Origin: Actinomycetota bacterium
GTDB lineage: Bacteria > Actinomycetota > Actinomycetes > Propionibacteriales > Nocardioidaceae
NCBI GenBank assembly: GCA_009701885.1
Contig: WLJH01000004.1
Span: 1 to 64,000 of the forward strand
Reading direction: 5' to 3'
DNA: 64,000 nt
This document shows, piece after piece, positions 9,131 to 20,464 of the stretch. Each line of letters starts with the position of its first letter. The first letter of the stretch is position 1. Below the pieces are notes generated by a model. It searched no databases, was not told the origin of the DNA, and worked only from the letters and a program-made list of their open reading frames with translations. Both the position numbers and the translations under genes were made by a program.

Positions 9131-10180
9131 TCACGGAGCGGTGGGCACCGTGATCTCGCCGTCGATGATCTGCTGCTTGAACTCGTCGAGCTGGTCCACG
9201 ATGTCGTCGACGAAGCCGCCGCTCGTGGAGTAGCCGACACCGTCGACCGCGAGGTCGTAGGTGGTGACGCCCGAGGGGACGTCGCCGGCCTCGACGTCGG
9301 AGAGGTACTCGTAGACCGCGACGTTCACGTTCTTGAGCATCGAGGTCAGGATGACGTCCTGCACCGACGGGTCGGCGGTGTTGTACTGGTCGGAGTCGAC
9401 ACCGATGGCGAGGTTGTCGGACTCCGAGGCGGCCTCGAAGACACCGCCACCGGAGCCACCGGCAGCGTGGTAGACGATGTCGGCGCCGTTGTCGAACATG
9501 CCCTGGGCGGCGGTCTTGCCCTTGGCCGGGTCGGCGAAGCCGGAGAAGTCCGGGACCTGGGTCAGGTAGGTGACGTCGACCTCGATGTCGGGGTTGACGG
9601 CCTCGGCGCCGGCGACGTAGCCGGCCTCGAACTTCTGGATGAGCGGGGTCTCGACGCCGCCGACGAAGCCGATCTGGTCGGTCTCGGTCTTGAGCGCGGC
9701 GGCCGCGCCGACCAGGAACGAGCCCTGCTCCTCGGCGAAGACCAGGCTGGCGACGTTGTCGGCCTCGACGCTGGAGTCGTCGATGATGGCGAAGTTGACG
9801 TCCGGGTACTCCTCGGAGACCTTCGCGATCGAGGCGGCGTAGGCGAAGCCCACCGCGATGATCGGGTCGTAGCCGGCGTCGGCGAAGGTGCGCAGGCGCT
9901 CCTCGCGGGCGGACTCGGCCTCACCGTCCTCGGCCTCGGACTCCTGGGCCTCCATGCCGAACTCCTCGACCGCCTGGTCGAGACCGGCGGCGGCGGAGTC
10001 GTTGAAGGACTGGTCGCCGCGGCCACCCACGTCGTAGGCCATGCCGACCTTGACGTCGCTGGTGGCGGCGGGAGCGTCCCCGTTGTCGGTGCCCTCGTCG
10101 GCGCCGTCGTCGGAACCGCACGCGGACAGGGTGAGGGCGGCGGCCATGGCCACCGCTGCAAATCGAGCCGTCTTCCTCAC
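9131..10180 (-). CDS. BMP-family nucleoside-binding lipoprotein
   Basis: Predicted 349-residue basic membrane protein (BmpA/PnrA/NupN-like), the extracellular binding component of the nucleoside importer. A signal peptide starts at GTG 10180 (VRKTARFAAVAMAAALTLSAC) with lipobox L-S-A-C, so Cys21 is probably lipidated; an acidic linker follows. The family features GGRGDQSFNDSA near the start of the mature domain, QIGFVGG and AAGGSGGGVFEAA (ligand-binding region) are visible. AGGAGGG lies 6 bases before the GTG. It is the first gene of the operon through deoA. Confidence 0.94.
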   Translation of the reverse strand: MRKTARFAAVAMAAALTLSACGSDDGADEGTDNGDAPAATSDVKVGMAYDVGGRGDQSFNDSAAAGLDQAVEEFGMEAQESEAEDGEAESAREERLRTFADAGYDPIIAVGFAYAASIAKVSEEYPDVNFAIIDDSSVEADNVASLVFAEEQGSFLVGAAAALKTETDQIGFVGGVETPLIQKFEAGYVAGAEAVNPDIEVDVTYLTQVPDFSGFADPAKGKTAAQGMFDNGADIVYHAAGGSGGGVFEAASESDNLAIGVDSDQYNTADPSVQDVILTSMLKNVNVAVYEYLSDVEAGDVPSGVTTYDLAVDGVGYSTSGGFVDDIVDQLDEFKQQIIDGEITVPTAP

Positions 10181-10334
10181 GGCAACCCTCCTGGTGAGAT
10201 CGTCTGCACCCCGGGGCGCGGGGCACACGGCGTCACCCTAGGGCCGCGCGGGCGGGGCGGTAGGGGCGCGGGCCGAAATAGTCACGGTTGTTATGCGTCG
10301 GTGACCTGGACCGGGGTGGGAGCCCGGTGCGGGG
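10181..10334 (-). promoter_or_regulatory. Upstream region of the nucleoside operon
   Basis: This 154-base gap between the M20 amidohydrolase stop and the BMP start must carry the operon promoter. Most of it is G/C, but 10271-10296 is an A/T-rich island (on the minus strand it reads CATAACAACCGTGACTATTT). I place the promoter there tentatively. I could not identify a confident -35/-10 pair or an operator. Confidence 0.35.
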
Positions 10335-11525
10335 TCAGGCGCGCAGCGCCCGCCAGGCGGCCTCGGCCATCAGTCGGGCGCCGACGGCGATCGCCCGCTC
10401 GTCGACGTGCAGGTTGCCCTGGTGCAGGTCGTACGTCGGCCCACCGGGCGTGCGGGTGCCGAGGCGCATCATCGCGCCGGGCACCTGGTCGAGGTACCAC
10501 CCGAAGTCCTCCCCGCCCAGGCTCTGCGGGGCCACGACCTGGCCGTCGGGACCCAGCACCTCGGTGACCGCCTCGGCGAGGATCCGGTTGGAGAGCGACT
10601 CGTTGACCACGGGGGGGACGCCGCGCTGGTAGTCCAGGTGCGCGGTGATGCCGTAGGGCCGGACGATCTCGGGGACCAGCTCCCGCACGAGCTTCTCGCA
10701 GTCGGCCCAGGCGACCGCGTCGAGGATCCTGACCGTGCCCGAGAGGAAGCCCCGGTCGGGGATGACGTTGGGCGCCGAGCCTGCCTGGATGTGCCCCCAC
10801 ACCACCGAGACGCCCGAGCGCGGGTCGAGTCGGCGCGAGAGGATCGCGGGCAGCTCGGTGGTGACCTTGGCCAGGGCGAAGGTGAGGTCGCCGGTCAGGT
10901 GCGGACGCGAGGTGTGGCCGCCCGAGCCCTCCAGCCGGACCTCCAGCCGGTCGGCGGCGCTGGTGAGGGGTCCCAGCCGCAGGCCGACCTGGCCGACGTC
11001 CACGCCGGGGTCGCAGTGCAGCGCGAAGACCCGCTCGACGTCGTCGAGCAGGCCCAGGCCCATGAGGTGCACGGCCCCGCCAGGCATGACCTCCTCGGCC
11101 GGCTGGAAGAACAGCCGGACCCGACCGCCCAGCTCGCCGCACGCGTGCAGGCGGGCCAGCGCGTGGGCGGCCCCGACCAGGGCGGTGGTGTGCACGTCGT
11201 GGCCGCAGGCGTGCGCGACCCCGGGGACCGTGGAGCGCCACGGGTCCTCCGACAGCTCCTCCACGGGCAGGGCGTCCAGGTCCGCCCGCAGGCCGACGGT
11301 GCGCCCGTGGGTGCCGATCTCGGCGACCAGCCCGCTGCGCGGGAGCCGCTCGATCCGCCAGCCCGCGACCTGCAGCCGGCGAGCCACCTCCTCGGTGGTG
11401 CGCGACTCCTCCCACGACAGCTCGGGGTGGGCGTGCAGGTCGCGCCGCAGCGCGACCAGCTCGTGCTCGTGCGACGCCACGGCCTGGGCGACCAGGTCGG
11501 AGGGTGTCAGGGGGGCGGAGGTCAT
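10335..11525 (-). CDS. M20-family amidohydrolase
   Basis: Predicted 396-residue metal-dependent aminoacylase/carboxypeptidase (AmhX/HipO-like). Metal-ligand motifs are visible: RADLDALPVEE, ACGHDVHTTALVGAA (Cys/His/Asp), FFQPAEE with the catalytic Glu pair, HCDPGVDVGQVGLR, and a C-terminal GGEDFGWYL. Such enzymes hydrolyse N-acyl amino acids or related amides in the cytoplasm. ATG 11525 gives the normal N terminus; TACCCT lies nine bases upstream of the ATG on the minus strand and may be a -10 box. It follows meaB after a 55-base gap and may be separately transcribed. The substrate is unknown. Confidence 0.9.
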   Translation of the reverse strand: MTSAPLTPSDLVAQAVASHEHELVALRRDLHAHPELSWEESRTTEEVARRLQVAGWRIERLPRSGLVAEIGTHGRTVGLRADLDALPVEELSEDPWRSTVPGVAHACGHDVHTTALVGAAHALARLHACGELGGRVRLFFQPAEEVMPGGAVHLMGLGLLDDVERVFALHCDPGVDVGQVGLRLGPLTSAADRLEVRLEGSGGHTSRPHLTGDLTFALAKVTTELPAILSRRLDPRSGVSVVWGHIQAGSAPNVIPDRGFLSGTVRILDAVAWADCEKLVRELVPEIVRPYGITAHLDYQRGVPPVVNESLSNRILAEAVTEVLGPDGQVVAPQSLGGEDFGWYLDQVPGAMMRLGTRTPGGPTYDLHQGNLHVDERAIAVGARLMAEAAWRALRA

Positions 11526-11580
11526 GTCCCGCCCAGGGTAGTGGGCAGGACGGGCGCGACCGGGTGGGTGGGCCGGGCGG

Positions 11581-12591
11581 TCAGTCGCCGTCGTACGCCG
11601 CGAGGATCCGGTCGGCGGCGACCGTGGCGGGCAGCTCGCCGGCCAGCACCTGGGTGCTGATCTCCTCGCGCACCGCGCGCACGCCCGGCGACGTGCGCAG
11701 CCGCTGGTCGAGCTCGTCGCGGACCATCGCCCAGGTGAACTCCAGCTGCTGCTCGGCGCGCTTGCGGGCCAGCCCGTCGGCACCGAGGTGCTCGCGGTGG
11801 GCCAGCACCCGCGCCCAGACGTCGTCGACGTCGAGGTCGTGCAGGCCGGAGCAGGTGACGACCGGCGGGGCCCACTCCCCCTTGCCCCGCACCAGCCGCA
11901 GCGCGCCGGCGAGGTCGCGGGCGGCCGCGCGGGCCTCCTGCGCCCGGTCGCCGTCGGCCTTGTTGACGGCGATGACGTCGGCGATCTCGAGGATGCCCTT
12001 CTTGATGCCTTGCAGCTGGTCGCCGGTGCGGGCGAGGGTGAGGAAGAGGAAGGTGTCGACCATGCCGGCGACGGTGACCTCGGACTGACCGACCCCGACC
12101 GTCTCGACCAGGATGACGTCGTACGCCGCCGCCTCGAGCACCGCCATGGCCTGCACCGTCGCGCGGGCGACCCCGCCGAGGGTGCCGGCCGACGGGGAGG
12201 GGCGGATGAACGCCTCGGGAGCGACCGACAGCCGGCCCATCCGGGTCTTGTCGCCCAGCACCGAGCCGCCGGTGCGCACGCTGGACGGGTCTACCGCCAG
12301 CACCCCCACCTTGTGGCCCTCGGCGACCAGCCGGGTGCCGAGGGACTCGATGAAGGTCGACTTCCCGACGCCCGGCACACCCGAGATGCCCACGCGCACG
12401 ACGTCGCGGCCCCCGGAGTCCTCGGCGAGCGCCGTGAGCAGCTCCCGCGCCTGGGCGCGGTGCTGCGGCCGCGAGGACTCCACCAGGGTGATCGCCTGCG
12501 AGACCGCGGCGCGCCGCTGCGCGCGGACGCCCTCGACCAGGCGGGACACCTTGTCGTCCGGCTGCTCCTCGGTTCCCGAGACCTCCGACAT
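11581..12591 (-). CDS. meaB: Methylmalonyl Co-A mutase-associated GTPase MeaB
   Basis: Predicted 336-residue G3E P-loop GTPase that loads and protects adenosylcobalamin in methylmalonyl-CoA mutase. GVPGVGKS (71-78) is the P-loop, VETVGVGQ (162-169) the switch region with Walker B Glu, and NKAD (210-213) the guanine-specificity motif. The C-terminal dimerisation arm is present. The start ATG overlaps the mutB stop by one base (TGATG), so it is translationally coupled to its client enzyme, the classical mutA-mutB-meaB order. Confidence 0.96.
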   Translation of the reverse strand: MSEVSGTEEQPDDKVSRLVEGVRAQRRAAVSQAITLVESSRPQHRAQARELLTALAEDSGGRDVVRVGISGVPGVGKSTFIESLGTRLVAEGHKVGVLAVDPSSVRTGGSVLGDKTRMGRLSVAPEAFIRPSPSAGTLGGVARATVQAMAVLEAAAYDVILVETVGVGQSEVTVAGMVDTFLFLTLARTGDQLQGIKKGILEIADVIAVNKADGDRAQEARAAARDLAGALRLVRGKGEWAPPVVTCSGLHDLDVDDVWARVLAHREHLGADGLARKRAEQQLEFTWAMVRDELDQRLRTSPGVRAVREEISTQVLAGELPATVAADRILAAYDGD

Positions 12592-14756
12592 CAGTGGCTG
12601 AGCTGGTCGCGCAGCTTGGCCAGCAGCGACAGCGCCGACTGGGCGATGACCGTGCCGGGCAGGAACACCTCGGCAGCACCCATCTCCAGCAGCGTGGGCA
12701 CGTCGTCGGGCGGGATCACGCCACCGATGACGACCATGATGTCGTCCCGGCCCTGCTCGGCCAGCGCTGCGCGCAGCGCCGGGAGCAGGGTGAGGTGGCC
12801 CGCGGCGAGCGAGCTGACACCGACGATGTGCACGTCGTTGTCCACCGCCTGCTGCGCGACCTCCTCCGGCGTGGAGAACAGCGGCCCCACGTCGACGTCG
12901 AAGCCCATGTCGGCGAAGGCCGAGACGATGACCTTCTGGCCGCGGTCGTGGCCGTCCTGGCCCATCTTGGCGACGAGGATGCGCGGACGGCGGCCCTCGG
13001 CCTCCTCGAACTCCGCGGTCTCGGCGAGCACCTGCTTGACGTGCTGGGCACCCTCGCCGTCGCCGGACTCGTCGCGGAACACGCCGCTGATCGTACGGAT
13101 GACGGCCTGGTGGCGACCGTAGACCTTCTCCAGCGCCTCGGAGATCTCACCGACGGTCGCCTTGTTGCGGGCCGCGTCGACGGCCAGCGCGAGCAGGTTG
13201 CCGTCCATGCCAGAGGCACCGGACTCGGCCGAGTGCGTGAGCGCGTCCAGCGAGCGGCGTACGGCGTCGTCGTCGCGCTCCGCGCGCAGCCGCTCGAGCT
13301 TGGCGAGCTGGCGGCGGTAGACGTCGTCGTTGTCGACCCGCAGGACGTCGAGCTTGTCCTCGGCGGCGAGCCGGTAGGTGTTGACGCCGATGACCTTCTG
13401 CGCGCCCGAGTCGATGCGCGCCTGGGTGCGGGCGGCCGCCTCCTCGATGCGCATCTTGGGGATGCCCTGCTCGATCGCCTTGGCCATGCCGCCGGCGGCC
13501 TCGGCCTCCTGGATGTGCGCCCAGGCGCGCTCCGCGAGGTCGTGGGTGAGGCGCTCGACGTAGTAGGAGCCGGCCCAGGGGTCGATGGTGCCGGTGGTGC
13601 CGGACTCCTGCTGCAGCAGCAGCTGGGTGTTGCGGGCGATGCGGGCCGAGAAGTCGGTCGGCAGCGCGATCGCCTCGTCGAGGGCGTTGGTGTGCAGCGA
13701 CTGGGTGTGGCCCTGGGTCGCCGCCATCGCCTCGATGCAGGTGCGGCCGACGTTGTTGAAGACGTCCTGGGCGGTCAGCGACCAGCCGGAGGTCTGCGAG
13801 TGGGTGCGCAGGGACAGCGACTTGGGGTTCTTCGGATCGAACTCACGCACCAGGCGCGACCAGAGCGCGCGGGCGGCGCGCATCTTCGCGACCTCCATGA
13901 AGAAGTTCATCCCGATGGCCCAGAAGAAGCTCAACCGCGGCGCGAACGCGTCGATGTCCAGGCCCGCCTCGAGGCCGGCGCGGATGTACTCGACGCCGTC
14001 GGCGAGGGTGTAGGCCAGCTCGAGGTCGTTGGTCGCCCCGGCCTCCTGCATGTGGTAGCCGGAGATCGAGATCGAGTTGAACCGCGGCATCCGCTCGGCG
14101 GTGAAGGCGAAGATGTCGGAGATGATCCGCATCGACGGCGCCGGCGGGTAGATGTAGGTGTTGCGGACCATGAACTCCTTGAGGATGTCGTTCTGGATGG
14201 TCCCGGCGAGCTGCTCGGGCTTGACGCCCTGCTCCTCGGCCGCGGCGATGTAGAGAGCCATGACCGGCAGCACGGCGCCGTTCATGGTCATCGAGACCGA
14301 CATCTGGTCGAGCGGGATGCCCTCGAAGAGGGTGCGGGCGTCGTAGATCGAGTCGATCGCCACGCCCGCCATGCCGACGTCGCCGCGCACGCGCGGGTGG
14401 TCGGAGTCGTAGCCGCGGTGGGTCGCGAGGTCGAAGGCGACCGAGAGGCCCTTCTGGCCGGCCGCGAGGTTGCGGCGGTAGAAGGCGTTGGACTCCTCGG
14501 CGGTGGAGAAGCCGGCGTACTGGCGCACCGTCCAGGGCTGGGTGGTGTACATCGTCGGGTAGGGACCGCGCAGGAACGGGCTCAGGCCCGGGTAGGTGTC
14601 CAGGGCGTCGAGGCCGGCGAGGTCCTCGGGCCCGTAGGACGTCTTGATCGCGATGCCCTCCGGCGCCGTCCACAGGTCGTGGGCCGGCGTGCCGGTCGAC
14701 GGGGCCGCGCCCTCACCGACCAGCGGCAGTCCGCTGAAGCTGCTGGGCACGCTCAT
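12591..14756 (-). CDS. mutB: Methylmalonyl-CoA mutase large subunit
   Basis: Predicted 721-residue catalytic subunit interconverting (R)-methylmalonyl-CoA and succinyl-CoA with adenosylcobalamin. The TIM-barrel domain includes [21 protein letters not shown] (about 65-85, substrate Tyr) and the [11 protein letters not shown] segment. The C-terminal B12 domain starts near residue 597 with DGHDRG, whose His is the lower cobalt ligand, followed by [11 protein letters not shown] 14756 overlaps the mutA stop by four bases. It links propionyl-CoA from odd-chain, branched-chain or sterol side-chain breakdown to the TCA cycle, whose sucCD and sdh genes are in the same window. Confidence 0.97.
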   Translation of the reverse strand: MSVPSSFSGLPLVGEGAAPSTGTPAHDLWTAPEGIAIKTSYGPEDLAGLDALDTYPGLSPFLRGPYPTMYTTQPWTVRQYAGFSTAEESNAFYRRNLAAGQKGLSVAFDLATHRGYDSDHPRVRGDVGMAGVAIDSIYDARTLFEGIPLDQMSVSMTMNGAVLPVMALYIAAAEEQGVKPEQLAGTIQNDILKEFMVRNTYIYPPAPSMRIISDIFAFTAERMPRFNSISISGYHMQEAGATNDLELAYTLADGVEYIRAGLEAGLDIDAFAPRLSFFWAIGMNFFMEVAKMRAARALWSRLVREFDPKNPKSLSLRTHSQTSGWSLTAQDVFNNVGRTCIEAMAATQGHTQSLHTNALDEAIALPTDFSARIARNTQLLLQQESGTTGTIDPWAGSYYVERLTHDLAERAWAHIQEAEAAGGMAKAIEQGIPKMRIEEAAARTQARIDSGAQKVIGVNTYRLAAEDKLDVLRVDNDDVYRRQLAKLERLRAERDDDAVRRSLDALTHSAESGASGMDGNLLALAVDAARNKATVGEISEALEKVYGRHQAVIRTISGVFRDESGDGEGAQHVKQVLAETAEFEEAEGRRPRILVAKMGQDGHDRGQKVIVSAFADMGFDVDVGPLFSTPEEVAQQAVDNDVHIVGVSSLAAGHLTLLPALRAALAEQGRDDIMVVIGGVIPPDDVPTLLEMGAAEVFLPGTVIAQSALSLLAKLRDQLSH

Positions 14757-16480
14757 GCCAGGGCCTCCCTCGTGCGGGTCAGGAACGCGAGGGCGTCGAC
14801 ACCCATCGCGCAGTCGTCGTCGGCGCTCTGCTCGTCTCCGAGGGCGGTGGGCTTGCCCGCGATGATGACCCGGGTCGCCCCGGCCTCGCGGAGGGCGGCC
14901 GCGGCGGCCGCACCCCACTCCTCGTACGTCGGGTCGGAGCCGGCCAGGCAGACCACCGACTGGCCGGAGTACGCCGCCACCAGCTCCTCGGGGCCGGCGG
15001 TCGGCCCGGCGACGTCCACGGCGATGCCGCCGGCCGCCAGCAGGTTGGAGGCGAAGGTCGCCCGGGCGGTGTGCTGGGCGACCGGCCCGAGGGTGGCCAG
15101 GAAGACCCGGGCCGCGGGCGGTGCGGAGCGCATCGCCTCGAACGCCTGCCCGTAGGCGCGCACGCCCTGCCACCCGTCGTACGGCTCGCGGGCGGGGAGC
15201 TCCTCGGCGAGGTTCGGGAACTCGGTCAGCCCTGTGATCGGGCGCTTTCGGGTGGCGACCTCACGGTCGCGCTGCTCGACGGTGGCGGCGACGAGCCCGT
15301 CGAGCGCCGCGGCGTCGGGCCCGTCGGGGGTGTCGAGGCGGCCGAGGACCTCCCACCCGGCGCGGGCCAGGCGGTCGGTGAGCTCCTCGACGGCGTACGC
15401 GCCACCGGCCGGGTCGGCCACGTGCGCGACGTGCGACTCGTCGATGAGCAGGTGGTGGGTGTTGCGGGCGATGCGGCGGCCGAGCGCCTCGGGGCGACCC
15501 AGCGGCGCGTCGAACGGGACCACGGTGACGCTGTCGGCGCCGCCGACGCCGGCCGCGAAGGCGGCGACGGTCGTGCGGAGCATGTTGTTGTAGGGGTCGT
15601 AGGCACTCATCATCGGGCGGCTGGTCACGGCGTGGACCCGCGCCTCGACACCTCGCACGTCCGAGAGCTCCAGCACCCGGGCCCAGAGGCGCCGCACGGC
15701 ACGGAGCTTGGCGATGGAGGAGAACTGGTCGTCGGTGACCGCGAGCCGCAGCTCCACGAGGCCGGCGGCGTCGGCCGCGGGGATGCCCGCCTCCTCCAGC
15801 ACCCGGAGCACCCGGACGCCGGCGGCCAGGACCCAGCCGAGCTCGGTGGCGTCGGAGGCGCCGCGGTCGTGGACCCGGGTGCCGTCGACGACGACCCCGA
15901 GGACCGAGCGCTCGCGGGCGAGGCGGGCGACGGTGGCGAGGGTCTCGGCGTCGGCCGTGGCGGGCGCACCGAGGTTGGTGCCCGCGGCGAGGTCGGTATC
16001 GCCGGCGTGCGCCAGGAACGCCTCTGCCACCTCGCGGGCGGCGGTGCCGGCGTCGAGGACGACCGGGGCCAGGTCGAGCAGCACGCCCTCGAGCAGGACG
16101 GCGAGGTCGGTGCCACCGCCGGCCTGCACCCACAGCGAGGTGACGCCGCCCTCGAGGTCGACCAGGGCCGCCTCGTTGAGCTGCTTCTCCGGGCCGGCCT
16201 CCACCAGCGCGCGCACGTCCCAGTCGCCCGCGCGCGCGGGGCGGCCAGCGGTCTCCAGGCCCTCCAGCGAGGCCGGGGTGCCGAGCGGGGTGATCTCGAT
16301 GCCGTCGAGCGTGCGGCGGGTCAGCTTCTCCCACACCAGGGAGTCGGGGTCGTCCTCGCGCAGCCGGCGCGACTTGCGCAGCACGGCCGCGGTGGCCTTC
16401 TCCCAGTCGGCCCGGGTCCAGGCGTCGTCGGCGTGCGCGAGCTCCAGCGCACCCTCGGGTCCAGTCATGGTGCGAACCAT
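14753..16480 (-). CDS. mutA: Methylmalonyl-CoA mutase small subunit
   Basis: Predicted 575-residue non-catalytic partner of MutB. It has the same two-domain plan but has lost key residues: the B12 domain near the C terminus lacks the DxHxxG cobalt-ligand motif, as expected for MutA. Conserved segments include [30 protein letters not shown] and [29 protein letters not shown]. Two ATG codons are possible, 16480 and 16468; the first is listed. It opens the mutA-mutB-meaB operon, back to back with the sdh operon across 176 bases. Confidence 0.94.
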   Translation of the reverse strand: MVRTMTGPEGALELAHADDAWTRADWEKATAAVLRKSRRLREDDPDSLVWEKLTRRTLDGIEITPLGTPASLEGLETAGRPARAGDWDVRALVEAGPEKQLNEAALVDLEGGVTSLWVQAGGGTDLAVLLEGVLLDLAPVVLDAGTAAREVAEAFLAHAGDTDLAAGTNLGAPATADAETLATVARLARERSVLGVVVDGTRVHDRGASDATELGWVLAAGVRVLRVLEEAGIPAADAAGLVELRLAVTDDQFSSIAKLRAVRRLWARVLELSDVRGVEARVHAVTSRPMMSAYDPYNNMLRTTVAAFAAGVGGADSVTVVPFDAPLGRPEALGRRIARNTHHLLIDESHVAHVADPAGGAYAVEELTDRLARAGWEVLGRLDTPDGPDAAALDGLVAATVEQRDREVATRKRPITGLTEFPNLAEELPAREPYDGWQGVRAYGQAFEAMRSAPPAARVFLATLGPVAQHTARATFASNLLAAGGIAVDVAGPTAGPEELVAAYSGQSVVCLAGSDPTYEEWGAAAAAALREAGATRVIIAGKPTALGDEQSADDDCAMGVDALAFLTRTREALA

Positions 16481-16555
16481 AGGGACGCGGCGTGACGGCG
16501 GCTACAGAGTGTGACGTGTTCGATCCCGCCGCCACGTCCCCGACCCGGACCAACG

Positions 16556-16573
16556 GGTAAGGGTACCCTCACC
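16556..16573. promoter_or_regulatory. Near-perfect palindrome upstream of sdhC
   Basis: GGTAAGGGTACCCTCACC is an 18-base inverted repeat with one mismatched pair, containing the perfect 10-mer AGGGTACCCT. It lies about 70 bases upstream of the sdhC -10 box and 76 bases upstream of mutA on the other side, so a repressor or activator bound here could act on either operon. I do not recognise the factor. Confidence 0.5.
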
Positions 16574-16642
16574 TGCGCCACGGCTGCGGTCCTAGGGGGA
16601 TTTGTCACACACCCGGGGATCCTGAGACTTCGCTGAGCGCGC

Positions 16643-16648
16643 TACCGT
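16643..16648 (+). promoter_or_regulatory. -10 box of sdhC
   Basis: TACCGT fits the actinobacterial TAnnnT -10 consensus and lies 8 bases before the GTG start. No ribosome binding site is visible, so the transcript is probably leaderless or has only one or two leader bases. This also supports the GTG as the start codon. Confidence 0.6.
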
Positions 16649-16656
16649 GACTCCTC

Positions 16657-17355
16657 GTGGCAACCCCGACTCTCGTCAGAGGAGCGCGCGCTTCGCGCTC
16701 GACGATCACGCTCAAGCTCGTCATGGCCGTCAGCGGCCTCGTCTTCATCGGCTTCGTGCTGTCGCACATGTACGGCAACCTCAAGGCGTTCAGCGGTGAG
16801 CTGGCGTTCAACGAGTACGCCGAGCACCTGCGCACGCTCGGCGAGCCGCTGCTGCCCTACAGCGGGCTGCTGTGGATCATCCGGGTCGGGCTGATCGTCT
16901 CGCTGGTCGTGCACGTCGGCTCCGCCGTGGTCCTGGCCCGCCGCGCGCACGCGGCCCGCCCGGTCAAGTACGCGAACCGGAAGTACAAGAACTCCTCCTT
17001 CTCCTCGCGCACCATGCGCTGGGGCGGCCTGACGATCCTGGTCTTCCTCACCTGGCACCTGCTGAACTTCACGATCGTCAAGATCAACCCGGCCGGCGGG
17101 GAGACCAACAACCCCTACCGCCTCATGGTCGACACCTTCGACCTGTGGTGGATGACGCTGATCTACCTCGCGGCCATGGCCGCGCTGGCGCTGCACCTGC
17201 ACCACGGCACCTTCAGCGCCCTGCAGACCCTCGGCCTCACCAACACCGCCGCGGCCCGCTCCCGGGCCCGCGCCGCCGGTTGGGTGCTCGCCGTCGTGGT
17301 CGCCGGCGGCTTCTCGCTGGTCCCGATCTTCACCCTCCTCGGCGTCATCAGCTGA
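16657..17355 (+). CDS. sdhC: Succinate dehydrogenase cytochrome b subunit
   Basis: Predicted 232-residue membrane anchor that carries haem b and passes electrons from succinate to the quinone pool (menaquinone in actinobacteria). It is the long single-subunit type, with five hydrophobic segments starting at about residues 20, 67, 115, 160 and 205. Candidate haem-ligand His residues are in [29 protein letters not shown] and [15 protein letters not shown]. It is first in sdhCAB; sdhA starts 31 bases after its stop. No separate SdhD is present, as expected for this type. Confidence 0.93.
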   Translation: MATPTLVRGARASRSTITLKLVMAVSGLVFIGFVLSHMYGNLKAFSGELAFNEYAEHLRTLGEPLLPYSGLLWIIRVGLIVSLVVHVGSAVVLARRAHAARPVKYANRKYKNSSFSSRTMRWGGLTILVFLTWHLLNFTIVKINPAGGETNNPYRLMVDTFDLWWMTLIYLAAMAALALHLHHGTFSALQTLGLTNTAAARSRARAAGWVLAVVVAGGFSLVPIFTLLGVIS

Positions 17356-17386
17356 CGGCCCGACCGACCCGACACCTGGAGACCAC

Positions 17387-19407
<2,021 letters not shown>

Positions 19408-19411
<4 letters not shown>

Positions 19412-20151
19412 GACTGACCCTGAAGATCTGGCGCCAGCAGAACGCTTCCGCGCCGGGTGCGATGAAGACCTACGACCTCGACGGCGTCTCGACGGACATG
19501 AGCTTCCTGGAGATGCTCGACGTCCTCAACGAGCAGCTGCAGTCCCAGGGCGAGGAGCCGGTGGCCTTCGACCACGACTGCCGCGAGGGCATCTGCGGCT
19601 CGTGCTCGCTGATGATCAACGGCCAGGCGCACGGCCCCGAGGTCACCACGACCTGCCAGCTGCACATGCGCTCGTTCAAGGACGGCGACACCATCACCGT
19701 CGAGCCGTGGCGCGCCGCAGGCTTCCCGGTGGTCAAGGACCTGGTCGTGGACCGGTCGGCCTTCGACCGGATCATCCAGGCTGGTGGCTTCATCTCCGCC
19801 AACACGGGCTCGGCCCCCGAGGCGAACTCGGTGCCCGCGCCGCGTGACAAGGCCATGCGCGCCTTCGACGTCGCGACCTGCATCGGCTGCGGCGCCTGCG
19901 TGGCCTCCTGCCCCAACGGTTCGGCCTCGCTGTTCATGGGCGCCAAGATCACCCACCTCGGCGAGCTCCCCCAGGGTCAGCCCGAGCGCTACTCGCGTGT
20001 CGTCGACATGGTCGCCCAGCACGACGCCGAGGGCTTCGGCGGCTGCACCAACATCGGTGAGTGCGCCGCCGCCTGCCCCAAGGGGATCCCGCTCGACGTG
20101 ATCTCCCAACTCAACCGCGACCTGCGCGACGCGCTGCGCCAGGGACGTTGA
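19408..20151 (+). CDS. sdhB: Succinate dehydrogenase iron-sulfur subunit
   Basis: Predicted 247-residue electron-transfer subunit between SdhA and SdhC. The N-terminal ferredoxin domain has CREGICGSC plus a distal Cys in TTTCQLHM ([2Fe-2S]). The C-terminal domain has [15 protein letters not shown] and [15 protein letters not shown], which ligate the [4Fe-4S] and [3Fe-4S] clusters. The GTG at 19408 overlaps the sdhA stop (GTGA) and gives the normal N terminus. It is the last gene of the operon; a strong hairpin follows. Confidence 0.96.
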
Positions 20152-20185
20152 GCCAGGGTCGCTGACCCGCACCTGATCGACCGGC

Positions 20186-20221
20186 CGAGCCGGGTCCGCC
20201 CTCCGGGGTGGGCCCGGCTCG
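20186..20221. terminator. Terminator hairpin after sdhB
   Basis: CGAGCCGGGTCC at 20186-20197 pairs with GGGCCCGGCTCG at 20210-20221 (one mismatch) around a 12-base loop. It lies 34 bases after the sdhB stop and 15 bases beyond the convergent SCO4848 gene, so it can serve both strands. No T-run is present, as is usual in actinobacteria. Confidence 0.75.
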
Positions 20222-20236
20222 CTGCGTCGGGGGGCG

Positions 20237-20464
20237 TCAGCCGCGCGACGTGCCGCGCAGGGTGCGCCAGGCGTAGCGGGCGAAGAAGGCGGTGAGGACC
20301 AGGTTGACGACGATCAGCACGGTGTGGGCGACCCAGTAGCCCGTGGGGCGGTCCTCGCCGGCGGCGTACGCGGCCCCGAGGTTGCGGGCGAACATCGTCC
20401 AGGAGAAGACGCCCCACACGGTCACGGCGGCGAAGAACCAGCCGTCACGTCGCTCCAGCCTCAC
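20237..20464 (-). CDS. SCO4848-family membrane protein
   Basis: Predicted 75-residue integral membrane protein with two hydrophobic segments (about 9-27 and 44-65) and a basic start (MRLERRDGWFF). Sequence and position next to sdh and a YihY/BrkB gene match the actinobacterial SCO4848 family, whose role is unknown. The GTG start overlaps the preceding gene's stop by four bases (GTGA), so translation is coupled. Confidence 0.8.
   Translation of the reverse strand: MRLERRDGWFFAAVTVWGVFSWTMFARNLGAAYAAGEDRPTGYWVAHTVLIVVNLVLTAFFARYAWRTLRGTSRG

Noticed and set aside
16556-16573. Iron-regulator (DtxR/IdeR) box upstream of sdhC
   Set aside because: The GGT and ACC ends are 12 bases apart rather than the 7 of the iron box, so the fit is poor.
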